DNA of 60,966 nt, taken from the NCBI GenBank assembly GCA_016748015.1, contig JAAOMT010000703.1:879980-940945 (forward strand). The letters run 5' to 3'. Both the position numbers and the translations under genes were made by a program. The notes under the pieces were generated by a model, which did no database searches, was not told the DNA's origin, and saw nothing but the letters and a program-made list of their open reading frames with translations. Below, piece after piece: positions 38,461 to 50,800 of the stretch (the first letter of the stretch is position 1; the number at the start of each line of letters is the position of its first letter). Origin of the DNA: Geosiphon pyriformis. Lineage: Eukaryota > Glomeromycota > Glomeromycetes > Archaeosporales > Geosiphonaceae.

Positions 38461-39230
38461 TTAATTATATTTATAAAAATATCAAATTATGTTAAAATTA
38501 AGTATTTTAATATTTAAAAATTTTTTAAGAAAATTAAAAACATAAAAAATAGTTTGATATATTTATTTAAAATAATTATCAATTTAATTAATACAATAAA
38601 AACATTATAAAATATTTTAAATTTTATATTAGAATTTAATAAAATATTTAAAAAAACTTGAATAAGTAAAAATATTTTTGTTAAAAAAGTGAAGTAATTA
38701 AAAATTTTTAAGATATTTTTCTCAAAAAATTAAATTATATATACAAAATATATAAGTTATGCTTATATTTAAATATATGTTATAATTTGTAAATAATAAT
38801 TAAATTATATTTAATTAGATTATTGTAAATAAAAATAATAAATTATTTTATTTTTAAAATTAAAATAAACAATAAATATTGTAAGCAATTTTATTAATTA
38901 CAATAAACTTAATAATATAATAAATAATAATTTTTACATAATTCTTGAATAAAATAAATCAAAATTTATTTTATTCATGTAATAAAAAATTAAAAGCAAA
39001 ACATAACGCGTTAAAAGAAAATTTATTTTTCAATTAATAATTTTTATTATTAGAACAAGCAGATTGATAATAATATAAAAAAAATTTAACCATACTCCTC
39101 TTCTCCTCTTCTCTCTCAAGTAATAAAGATTGACAAAAATTTTTTATTTGTTTACTTTGAAAATGAATTACAATATAAATTTTAATAATCAGATAAGGTA
39201 ATAGAAGAGCAACTTTTACTATATCCATTT
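38461..39230. other. AT-rich desert
   Basis: It includes a weak second LINE-tail-like block near 38,715-38,840. Otherwise nothing is recognised. Composition normalises at about 39,230. Confidence 0.45.
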
Positions 39231-40468
39231 TTAAAGTTTTTGAAATGGAATTTTAGAAGGTCAAAAAAGATGCAACTTTTGAACTTTCCGATTTAAGTTT
39301 AAATGGTTATTTTTTATTGCTTTTCTTGAAGATTAAGATCTTGATAAAATCCAGGTTTTCAACTTCTCCACCATTGAAAGATCAAATATTGAAAATCTTT
39401 TCATTTACCTTCTGCATATTTGATTTATGATGAACATTTGTTTCATCAATTTCAGAAACCTGAAAATTTTTTGGACATAATTTATGCCAATGGTATGTCA
39501 ATGTGCTTCCATAAAGTGACTTTTTTGACGAAAACGAGAATGCTAAGTTTTTCCGAAACTGGTAACAGCCTTGATAGGGGAAAATTGAACAAAAAATATG
39601 TGCCACGGGATCATGCAATTTTTCAGGTGGGTACAAGATATCATTTCTATTTTGAAAATTTATTTTTGCACCATTTAAAACAATTTAATGGAACTAGTCT
39701 TTGATCGGCTAATAGCCTATTCAAGGTTTCAATATTTAATTGATGATTTGATTAGATTGATAATATCATTCATTCCCCCCCCCCCCCCCCCCCCAAATAG
39801 GTGTTACCATCAATCATGTGAGACCTAAAAAAGTTGAAAATCGAAATTTATCTCTCTAAATCTGTCAAACAAATAAGATAAATTAGAAAGAATGTCTTTC
39901 AAACTTTAAAAAATTGTGCGCTGTCAAATTTTACTGTATCATTTTCCGGTAGGTTAAATATCGGAAAATACTAAATATAGCTAGAAATTCAAGTTTTGTG
40001 CCGGGAAAATCTGACTTTTAAAATGCTTTATTATAAATTATTTAATATTTGAAAGATCAATGATCTCATTTTATTGATTCTCCCTTCAGCCTTCACAGGT
40101 AGCCAATCAATTCAATCAATTTTGCAATGTGGTTCAAAGGAGGCCTATTAATCAAATTTTTAATATCATAAAATAATCACTAATGCATCATCATCATAAC
40201 TTGTTTTTCGGGAAGGTCAAATCAAATCTGACAAACTTTTAATAGTATTCTTATGATTATTATTACTAAACCACAGAGCTCGACAAAGTCAATCGGATCA
40301 TGAGAGAACACGAGCAATAAGAAATCTTTTCTCATTCATGATCCGCTTTTATTTGTTATAAAGCCCATATTCCCTCCTTCTCTCAAAAAGAATTGATCAT
40401 AAAACAAAATAATTATCATTAGATAATATCTAAACCGTTCCTCCTATATACCTTTACCTATTCGCATA
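39231..40468. other. Region upstream of the polyphosphatase gene
   Basis: Mixed composition. A plus-strand open frame at 39,420-39,704 has no recognisable domain and I do not call it. The segment holds a 20-base C run and must contain the promoter of the downstream gene (ctcctatatacc shortly before the start). Confidence 0.4.
39775..39794. repeat. 20-base C homopolymer
   Basis: An uninterrupted run of C sits in otherwise AT-rich DNA. Its length is prone to sequencing error. Confidence 0.85.
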
Positions 40469-42399
40469 ATGTATACACCCGTATGGGTCTTGTATGCTGT
40501 TCCACTTTTCATCATTGGATGCATTTGGACAAATTCTCGACCAAATCCTATTCTTAATAATCTATCTTCTCTGTCTTCTCTATCCCCAACCCTTCATGGC
40601 AACTTCTTACACATCACTGACCTTCACCCGGATCCTCACTATGTACCAGACGCACTAGTTCAAGCTGTTTGTCATAAAAAGAAAGATCACACCGTACAAC
40701 AGAAACCTCCTCATATGAAACATGGTAGAGCAGGTACCTGGGGTTCACCAGCTACTATTTGCGATACACCATTATCCTTGCTCAATGCTACTTTCGACTG
40801 GCTTGCAACTAATTGGGCCGATAGGCTTGACTTTGTTATTTGGACTGGAGATAATTCTAGGTAAGACATTGTTAATCATTAATGCATGTATCATCAAAAT
40901 TTTCATTATTACCTGTCTTAACCTTTTTTGGATAAACTATCTTATCTGATGATAGACATGATAACGATGATAAAAAACCACGAAAGATAGAGGAGATCTT
41001 GGATCTCAATCGATTGGTCGCTTCCAAATTTCTTGAAACATTCTCACCCACTAAACATCGACATCCCCGAGGTCATAAAAATTCACCACGTTTGATCCCA
41101 ATTGTTCCTTCTCTTGGTAACAATGATCTTTATCCAACCAACATTATTGAAGACGGTCCCAACTATCTACTTGATAGTTACATCAATATTTGGTCCCCTT
41201 TCATCCCAAAGTCACAAGTAGCCACTTTTCGCAAAGGTGGTTATTATTTCACCGAGGTCATTCCCGATAAATTAATTGTAGTTTCTATCAATACTTTGTA
41301 CTTTTTCGAATCAAACACTGCCGTAAGAGGATGCTCGGCCAGTGAGGAACCTGGTACCGTTGAAATGAACTGGTTGAATAAGGTGTTGCATAAAGCAGAA
41401 AAAAAAGGCATGAAGGTTTACTTGAGCGGTCATGTGTCACCATCAAAGAAACGTTGGACACTTTCATGTTGGAATAAATATGGGAGATTAGCCCAGAGAT
41501 ATCATGAAATTATCTTGGGACATTTCTATGGGCACGCAAATATGGATCATTTCTACTTTCTTAAGAGCAGGAGAAGTTCAAGGATATCTTCCACTAACAA
41601 AACTCTTCAAGTTACACAACAAGATGAAATGGAAAATTTTGACGACCAACAAGAAAAGAAATTGGCTGAGTCGGAAACAGAAAACGAAAAAGTCGGAGCA
41701 AACGTATACGATGTCGACAAGTATATTCTTAAACTACTTGAACATTATAAAAACATCCCTATTCCTGACTCTATGATGGTCAATCGATATTCGGTAATTC
41801 ATGTAAACCCCTCGGTAATTCCTACCTTTTTCCCAGCTCTCAGAATATATCAATACAATACCACCCAGTTGCTTTCTGTTAAAAAAGATAAAAACCCACC
41901 TGAAGATCATGTACCTTGGGATGAAGAAGAAGATGATGATGATGATAACGAAGAGGAGGAGGAGGAAGAAGAAGAAGAAGAAGAAGGGGATAATGAGGGG
42001 AGGAAAAAAAGAAAAGATCATTCTCATGATTCTGAATCACCTGTTCACAAGAATACTTTTCTCTCAATGACTGGTTATATACAATATTTTGTCAATCTTA
42101 CCAAAGCAAATCTAGAACCTCAGAAAATACCTGAATATGAAATTGAATATACCACTAAAGATGATTATCACATGGAGGATCTCACATTAAAAACTTGGCT
42201 TCAATTTGCACGTAATATTGCAAAACAGGGCCTTAAAGGGTCATTATGGAGAAAATTCCGTAATCATATAATGGTGGGAACTCGTGATGTTGTTAAAGAT
42301 CGCAAGAGGGTGATTGAAAATGGAAACTGTCTCGAGAACGGAGATTGCACTCGTGTCCAAGGTCCCCTTGATTGCCTTGCAACTTTAAGTGGTACCTAG
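40469..42399 (+). CDS. PPN1: Endopolyphosphatase (vacuolar, Ppn1-like)
   Basis: Two exons, 40469-40860 and 40956-42399, give 611 aa. A hydrophobic segment at residues 4-20 acts as signal anchor, as in type II vacuolar membrane proteins. The calcineurin-like metallophosphatase motifs are in order: DLHPDPHY (51-58, D-x-H), GDNSRHD (127-133, split by the intron), GNND (185-188), GHVSP (289-293) and GHFYGHANMDHF (319-330). A run of Asp/Glu follows at about residues 455-480, then a C-terminal Cys-containing region. The family cleaves long-chain polyphosphate internally in the vacuole. If the host is a mycorrhizal fungus, polyphosphate hydrolysis is central to phosphate delivery; that link is inferred. 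No inactivating change is visible. Confidence 0.92.
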
Positions 42400-42666
42400 A
42401 TTGAATTTGAGTTTGAGATTAGGCTTAGTAATGAATTTAATAGTCGAGACATAACATGGACGCTTTTAAATAGCGAAAGACAAAAATGTTTTCGACCATT
42501 ACTCCTTACTTATTGATTGTGAGACTGAACCTTGATCAATTCTATTCTAATTCAATATCTTATGTATTGTACCCGTTTGAACTAAGGGCTTTTTTCAGTA
42601 TCTTCATTTAACCCTTTACAACTTATCTCAACATCTTTTTCACTTGTAACGTTTCTTATTGTTCAA

Positions 42667-42672
42667 AATAAA
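42667..42672 (+). terminator. Candidate poly(A) signal of PPN1
   Basis: AATAAA lies 268 bases after the stop codon in otherwise non-coding sequence. Confidence 0.4.
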
Positions 42673-43000
42673 AACTCTGAGAATGAATCAAGGATATCGT
42701 CGAATCAAGTTTTGCATTTCACAAAGGTGTAATTGAAATATTTATGGTGAATTATCTTTATTCCTAATCTAAAGATAGTATGGATGACTACTGCTTTTTC
42801 CACGAATACAACTAATAATCTGCATGCAACTAGATAAACTGAGGGGTTATTCGTGAACCCCTTATAGCTTCTCTCCTAAACGGTATGAGCACCTGCCCAC
42901 ATGTACAAGAAGATATTCGAGCTAAATGCCACCACCCGCCTGCTATTTCTCTTCACATATTATATTGTATGCCTTCTGACGGTTGATACAACATGCGATG

Positions 43001-43066
43001 TTCCGTGAACTTCTAGAAAAGTGTGCATATTTTGAAAAATGTATTCGAGACAGTGTCTATAAATAG
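43001..43066 (+). promoter_or_regulatory. Promoter-like segment without a gene (HSE-like plus TATA)
   Basis: A cluster of TTC/GAA half-sites (ttccgtgaacttctagaa, 43,001-43,018) resembles a heat-shock element with imperfect spacing. TATAAATAG follows at 43,058-43,066. Within about 60 bases the sequence turns into AT-rich desert, and the only short ATG frame ends after a few codons. It may be a promoter cut off from its gene. Confidence 0.35.
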
Positions 43067-43100
43067 CAACAGATGAGGATGATAATGTTGGATTAAGTTT

Positions 43101-44390
43101 TTATGCTTAATTCACATTTCTTTTCTTTTTTTATTGTTTTTATCTTTTTTATTCACTGCCACAAACAATCTGGATCCAATTTAGCTACATAATTCACAAA
43201 TTTTCAAAGAATGTAAATTGTCTTTTTTTGTCAAATTTATATAAATAAAATAATTTAGTAAAATTTCAAGTGGCGCAAATCAATTTACAATTATTTATTA
43301 ATTGTTGAAAAAGTTATCAATTTAAAATTCATTCATGGTTTTTTTTTTTTTGAATAATAAATACTGTTTTTATTTAATTTTTGAAATCTAATTAATAATA
43401 ATTATTAATCAAATCTAATATTAAAAACTATTTAAGTAAAGAAAAAACAATATAAATTTATTAAAAAAGAAAAAATTATCAAATAAGCATTGGAAATTTT
43501 CAATAATTGTAAAATATATAAAAATAATTTTAAAAAAAAACCATCTTTTTTACAAATTTGTTTATTTTAAATACTTTTGCTTTGTTTAAACATGTTAATT
43601 CAGACTGGTTTGTTAAAGAAAAAACTCTTAATAAAGATATTATTATTATTATTATTATTATTATTTTAAAAAAACAAAATAGTTTATTATTAAATAAAAA
43701 AGTTATATAAGAAAAAACTAAAACACAAAAAGCATAATAATAATATTTAAAAATTTTTTTAATTAAAATACTTTTTTTCTAATTTAAAACTTATAAGCTT
43801 AACAAATTAAAACTTTAAATCATTGTTTTTTAGTTTAACTTATTTTAAAATAATATACAAAATTTTATTTTATTTTTAAAAACATAAACAAGTATTTTTT
43901 TAATTTAAAATTCACAATTATGTATTTTTATATAATTAAATATATATTTATTAATAATATATGTTTTTTTATTTATTTTATTTAAATTTTTTATAAGTTA
44001 TTTGCTAAATATATTTTTAAGTAAATTGTTAATAATAACTTTTTAATAATTTTTTTATATTGTTTTATTTTAAATTAATTTAACAATATATATTATGTTT
44101 TTAAAAATAAAATAATTAATTAATTATTATTTTATTTACTACTTTTTTTATTAAATATTATTTTAATTTTTATGCTAATTTAATTAGCTATATTTTGTGA
44201 TTTTTAATGTTTTTATAAAAATTTTCTTAATAGTTATTTTTTAATTTAATAATTTAAAACCAAAACTATTAAAAACTTTTTTTTTGGTATTTTAATAATT
44301 ACAATTAGATGAAAGAGTAAAAAGTTGCAATTTTTTTATTTTTTAAAACAATTAATAATATTTTTATTAATAAAACATTTGTAAAAAATA
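43101..44390. other. AT-rich desert
   Basis: No gene. It contains a short ATT trinucleotide run at about 43,641-43,665 and otherwise featureless A/T sequence. Confidence 0.5.
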
Positions 44391-44394
44391 CATA

Positions 44395-46665
44395 TTATAT
44401 TCTTTGTCTTCTTAATTTTATAACTACAATCAAAACAAAGAATAAAAAAGCTATAATTAATATCTTTTTTTTGGTATTTTACAAAGTTTCAATTAAAAAA
44501 GTTTTCTTTATTATAAAAGCAGCTAAACAGAACATTTTAAAAGTCTTCTTTTTACTTAGTAATCATAAAAAACTGCTTTTAGTAGCTATTAAAACATCTT
44601 TTTCATTTTTGGCTGGTTTTTTATTTGTTAAGTTCTCTTAAAGAAACATATTTGAATTAGTCTCAGTATTGTTTTTGTTTTATCTAAGAGCCCAAAAGTT
44701 TTTAATAACAGACCAATTAACAAACTGGTCTTCTTTTTTATAACTTTTATATCTGGTGCTACTAATATTATCTTTTCAAAAAAATAATCAAAAAAACCAA
44801 AAATTCAAAAAAATAAGAGCAGTTGCTTGTCTTTGCTATTGTTATATTAAACTTTTTTGTGGTTTCTAATAAGATCTTAAATAATATTTCTGTTGTATTA
44901 TCTAGCATATTATCCAAAATGGGCTAAAATTAATTACTGACTATATTGTCAAATATGGTGTTTTTTAGTAAATTATTACCAGTTTTAAAAGCAAAACAAC
45001 TATTTTCTGTGAAGTTATCTGTTCTTAAAAACTGAACTAACCAAATAAAAACTGATTCATCTTTTTTGCTGATTTCTGGTACTGTTATTAGTGGTATTTA
45101 GAAAATTGTTTCTAGTTATCAAAGGTTTGCTGGATAAATAACCTTTATTTTGGTACCTAATATTACTTTTAAAATAAAATTGGCTTATATTAAGATTGTT
45201 TTTCAGTCTGTATATAGTTTTTTAAATACAAAATCAATATTAAAAAACAATATAAAGCTTTTTTGTGTAGAGTTTGCTTCTCAAAAGTCTTTAAAAGCTG
45301 TTTTTTTATTTGAATTTGTAAGCTTTATTTATTTAATCACTTTTAAAATTATCAAGTTTTTGGTGATTTCTGAATCTGGTTCTTTTTTTGCTGCTGTTGT
45401 ACTGTGTAATGTGTCTTTGGTGTATTTGCTGTTAATATTAAAACAGCTTTTAATGTGTTTGGTAAGATTGTTTATGTAGTGTTAAAACTTGCTAGCATTT
45501 GGCAATATATAGTTGTTTATTTTAAGAAACTAAACTCTGCTGTATTTGTCTTGAATTATTGATCAGTTTTAGTGGATAAAAATAGTATTAAAAGCCTTCC
45601 TTTGGTAAATTAAAATAAGACTATTATATCTTATAATAAGTTTAAGGCCAAGTTGATTAATCTCTTTTTTGACTATACTGTTTTTAAAATCAGTAATACA
45701 ATTTTTCAAGTCGGTAATCAGATCTGTTTTATTCCTTGTTTTTCTAATTATAGTTGTCATTCCCAATTTGTTCTGACTATATTTAGATTTCAAGTAGATT
45801 TAGATGCTGTTGTAAGCAAAACTAGTATACTAAAAAAGTACTATATTTGGTAAAAAACTTCTGATTATTAGTGTTGTTTTAAGTATTAGAAAGTAATCTA
45901 TCTGGTTGTGAATTATAAAGTGTCTTTATTTTCTTCTTCCAAGACTTCCAAGATATTTACACCACATTTTGTAAGTTCTAAGTTTTATGTTAAAGCTTTT
46001 GCTCTTTTAAATTTCTCTGAATTTTTATCTCTGACAACTTCTGTTTTCTTTTTAGTTATTGTTAGTAACTTTTTGATATTGTTTCAGTTGTCTTTTTTAG
46101 AATTTAATCTGACCAAACTTTCTGTATTGGTTAGATTAATTATTAAGTCTGTCAGCTTTTTAATTACTATATTTGAACAGTTTATTAATAATAATTTGGT
46201 TTTAAGCAGTATTTTTAGCTTTAAAATTAATAAGCTTATGATTTATCTGAAGTCTTTTAGCAAAGTTGTTGGTATGTTAAAAAAAGAAGTAGTTTTGCTA
46301 AAAAAAAGTGCTGTATAGATAATATTAACATGTTTGATAATTCAGATCTTTCAGTTGGTATTAATAATACTATATTTTCTAATTTGATGTTTCTTTGAAT
46401 ACATAAGCCTAATAGTATTAAAACTAATTCCTTAAAAATAGCTGAATAGCTGGTTGTATTGATTTTTTATAGTGTTAGATTATTTGATATAGTTCAAAAA
46501 ATATCAGCTTTGGATAAATTTATTTTTATTGTAGCAATATAGTATAGTCTAAATAGATTTAAATAGCTGATTATATGTAAAAGTACATGAATTACACTTA
46601 GTTTGTTCTAAAGTACTAGTTAATAGTTAAATCATACTTATTAAACTTAATAAAAAAAACAAAAA
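44395..46665 (+). mobile_element. ORF1-only LINE, decayed copy (plus strand)
   Basis: It is collinear with the element at 7,927-10,154 over its entire length, from the shared start (ttctttgtct..ttaattttat) through ORF1 to the 3' UTR (46,530-46,665), again with no ORF2. Its G and C positions are largely replaced by A and T. Confidence 0.7.
45100..46520 (+). pseudogene. Decayed LINE ORF1
   Basis: Translated patches match the other ORF1 residue by residue: NITFKIKLAYIKIVFQSVYS here against GATFRIKLAHVKTVFQSVHG there, and VISESGSFFAAVVLCNVSL against VVSESGSFSAAVALHDVPL. The changes R-to-K, H-to-Y, V-to-I, A-to-V, T-to-I and D-to-N are those expected from G-to-A and C-to-T. The zinc-knuckle region (about 45,880) is unrecognisable. 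Stops break the frame. Confidence 0.7.
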
Positions 46666-47089
46666 ACATTTGTAATTATAGAAACTACTTAACAGTTTTT
46701 TTTTAAATAAAATAATAATTAACTAATTATTTGCTAATTTAAAAACATTTTTTTTGTTTTTAATTAAAAGTTTTTTTTATTTAAAGTTTTGTTAAAAATT
46801 CCAAAAAATTTAATAAAAAATTAATAATTAAGTTACTTTTTTTTCTGTTACTTTTTTTATTATTACTTAAATAATAATAAATTTTTTTTGGTATTTTTAA
46901 TGCTAATTTTTTTGTTATAAAACCAGTCTTTTTTTAAGAAATAAAACTTTAATTTTTTTATTTTTTTGGTTTTTTTATTAATTTTGTATTATTAATATTA
47001 ATAATAATACTTAGTTTTATTATAGTTGTAAATAAAAGAAATTATTCTAAATAATAATAATAGAAATATATTGGCTAATTTTGATTTAA
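46666..47089. other. AT-rich desert
   Basis: No feature recognised. Confidence 0.5.
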
Positions 47090-47470
47090 ATTAGTTTTAG
47101 TTATATTATTTAATACTATATGTTTTTTTAAAAAAAAGCTTTTTTTATATAATTTGTTATAATTTAATATTTTTTTTTGATAAACTAAAAATATATTTTG
47201 ACAAACTACAAGTTATTTTTAAACTATTAATTATTTTAATAAATTATTAGATATTTTATTAAATTATTGAATATTTTAACAAATTTTTAAATATTATATA
47301 ATTCGAAATATTGGATAATCTAATTATTATAATTAATTATATTATACAAATTGGTTTATTAATTAAATAATAATTTTTAATAATTTGGTAAAATAATAAT
47401 AAAAGTTATAAAAATAATTTTATGTTAATTAATAACTTAAATTTCTACTAATAACAACATAAATATGTTT
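47090..47470 (-). repeat. Repeat family A, 5' part in opposite orientation
   Basis: Reverse-complement landmarks of the family A promoter half are visible: aaaaaagctttttttatata (TATA side), repeated aaattattagatatttta units (decayed 20-bp repeats), aattcgaaatattgg and attatgttaattaataac. The 440-base 3' block is missing. Confidence 0.5.
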
Positions 47471-47830
47471 TTTAATTATTAAAAATTGATTAAATTTAAT
47501 AATTAAATCTTTTTATATAATTAAACAAGTTTTTTTATTTTATATATAATTATTAATTATTTAGTTTATATTAAAAATTAAAATCAAAAAAATTATGTAT
47601 AAATAAAAATCATGCAAAATAACAACAATTTTAAAAAATACAAATTTAATTCTAATATAATATAAAAACGGTTTTTTATTTACTTAATTTTATTACAACA
47701 CAATTTAAATTAAGCTTTTATATAAATACAAAATACAAAATAAATTAGATTAAAAAAAAGTGTTTTTATTTTTGCTATAAAAAAAAATTTATTATTTATT
47801 ATTATATAAAATAAAAAACCATTTTTTTTA
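47471..47830. other. AT-rich desert
   Basis: No feature recognised. Confidence 0.5.
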
Positions 47831-47834
47831 TTAA

Positions 47835-50800
47835 TGCTTAACAAGCAAAGTCCAAATACTACTTAGAACTATACATCAAAGAAATAATCTAAACTAAGCA
47901 TGAATCATGCACTTACTACACATGACCAGCCACTCAAACCAGTCAGGACAACACTATGCAATTATATTAAACAAAACCAAGATACCAATACCTGAAAAAA
48001 ACAAACAAGATTTGCAAAAGCCAAACTGGACACCAAAAGTCTCAGAAATCCCAAGCAATTTAACCACACCAGCCAAAAACTTTAAAGCTAAGTCAAAAAC
48101 TGAGATAAAAGCTGAACCATCTATTGGGATCAGCCTGTTTTTCTATAAAGGCACAATGCTTAGCACAAATCAACCAAATGTCATCTCTAAAAGCAAGACA
48201 AAGAGAGTGCACAAACTCAACAACTTTAATCCTAGCAACTTTGGGATTATAAAAGACAGAAACAGCCTCCAAAAACCACTCATTGAAAACAAAACCCTTG
48301 AAAAAAGCTAATAACACCAAAAAATCCAAAGCACAGGCTGACAACAGCTGCAAAACACTTAAAAAAAAAAAAGAATAACCAGAAAGTTCTTTTCAAGAGA
48401 ACGCACAGGACTCCAAAATCTTGTGACGAGCAAAAATATTGATTATACAAGAAAACACATGATCAGACATCTCCACTTTCTCACAATACAAGCATAGAAT
48501 ACTGTGATAACATTTGTCATAGAAACATTTTCAAACAGCTATGAGAAGCTGATAGTGCAAAGGCTTTATAAAGTAAGTACAAGTATCAGCAGTGCGCCTG
48601 CTTGTAAAACCCATGACCATATGTGAATTAGAGTGCCATACCCAAGAAGAGCTGAGCCAATTGACATTTGAAAGCAAACCACCTGCCAGAAAACCAGAAC
48701 CAGAATCAACCTCCCAATACGCATAACAGACAGCATGAAACACATCCCAAACAAAGTGCCTAGAATTACTAGAAACTGTATCACCATCAGCCACCAAAAA
48801 ATGTTCACCAATACAAGAAGAAAGAAACCACCCAGAGAGAGAAGCAGTGTCAGTGAAACTGTCAGCACAATTATTCCCCAAAATGCCAAAGTGGCTCTTG
48901 ACCTTGCACCAGGTGACCTCTAAGTTTTTGCTGCGAATAATATTACTGATATGCCAATGTTTGACTCAACACTGATTGTAAAAGTCAGGATACATCAGAT
49001 TTAGCTCCGATTTACAAGCATCCAAAGCAGCTTAACTATCTGAAAACAAGCAAACAGAGCAAGACATGAGTATATACTTTAGGGCCAAGACAATAGCCTG
49101 TAACTCTGCCAAAGTAAATGATACCAAACTGTGAACACTAACACCCAAACCTAAATTAATGTCCTTAAAAAAGGCAGCAGCACCAGCCCAACAACCAATT
49201 GTGCCTAAATTCTTAAGAGAACTATCCGTATAAACAGACAGACTATCAGAGCCAACCTGAAAAAGACAATCACAGACAGACACAAAATCACTGAACTCAC
49301 AAATGTTCAGAGGGCCAACACTACCCAAAGCTGGAGGAGAGATGGGTGGACCAATGAGAAATACAACAGAGAGCTTGAACCAATCAGGGACTGGCTCATG
49401 AGGGTCCAGTTTTTTCCACCACTTAAAAATGCACCAGTTAAAGACATCACCATGATGATCACAAAGCTGATCTACAAAAGCAATGCCATAATGCCAGAGA
49501 GAAGGCAAAAACTTGAAAAACAAAGACTCATCCAGAATAGTAAACATAGACACCCTATCACGAAGTCAAAAAAAGCTGGCCAAAGAGCCACCTAAAGACA
49601 AATTGCAGTCATAAAGAATGCGAACTATACCTGACAAAAAATTATTGGAAGCACTAACATAAATATGAGCAGAAAAACTCAATGGATGGAGGGGGTGTCA
49701 ACACAGAACTTGCAAGTTATGAGACCTGTGGCTGAACAAAAGACCTAGAATTCCACCAGAGTTTGCAAAGCTGATAAGTAAAGCAAGCTTACTCTCAGAC
49801 TGACATTGTAAAAAAGACTTAAAACCATAAAAGAAAAGATAATAAATTGTATCACCAGAGAAATCAAGCAGAAAACCAGATTTCAGCTTTAAGCTTTTGT
49901 GAATTAAAGCATCTCACTTGTTGCAAACACTAATAGAAACAAAGCTAAACTGTGTTTTATAGCCAACTATAGAATGGAAAACCACCAAAACCAAATACAA
50001 GAACTGCTTATCTGACACAGCCTTTTTTAGGATTAAATTAGTGAAGAAGCAAATGTCTGAATGTGCTTTAGTCAAGCTAGACTTAGAAAAACCCTCAGTC
50101 AACAGAAAGATACCAAGATATTGATAAGATTCTTCTTTATGGACTACAAAAATGGGCAAACCACTGATAAAAAGAGATGGGTAACTGACTCTGCTATTGA
50201 TGGGAATGACCACAGTTTTGTCATTATTGATCAAAATGTCATTAATCTGGAAAAATTCACTAGCAACATTAAGAATATGTTAAGTAGTATTCTGACTGCT
50301 GCCAACCCAAATTGTATTATCAACAAAGGTGCCAGCAGTAAGAAAAGAAAAAAATCCAGCCCAAGATTCAGCACAACCACTTCTAGAAATAAAATGAGAA
50401 TTGATTCTGTATTCACACATGCTCTTCTGATATTTGACTTCACACAACAGAGAGTCATAAAATATATATCACAAAAGAGGGGAGAAAATCTCTCTTTGGT
50501 CCAGTCCATTATGTATACTATAACTATCCATCAAACCAAAGTCCATCATAACTCAGTTGGTACAATCTCTATAAATACTACCAAAAAGTCAAATGAATCT
50601 GTTACATATCTTAATCCTGACTAAACTTTTCTCAAGATGTTTCCAGCCTACCAAATCATATGCCTTCCATATGTCCTGCAGAACTAGTCAGAACTCCCAG
50701 TCTTTTTCCAAAGCATCTTCAATGATTAACCCAATTGCAAAAATTAGAGACTGAGTTGTTGTGCTCTTTAAGACTGAAAAATTATCACCATGAAGAACAT

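Noticed and set aside
32345..39230. Inserted mitochondrial DNA as the cause of extreme AT content
   Set aside because: The recognisable parts are decayed family A repeats and LINE tails; no mitochondrial gene was seen.
39420..39704. Gene for a 94-residue protein upstream of PPN1
   Set aside because: No domain is recognised and both strands are open here; insufficient evidence.
41734..42027. Minus-strand Phe/Leu-rich frame inside the polyphosphatase gene
   Set aside because: It is the reverse reading of the Asp/Glu run and flanks of a clear gene.
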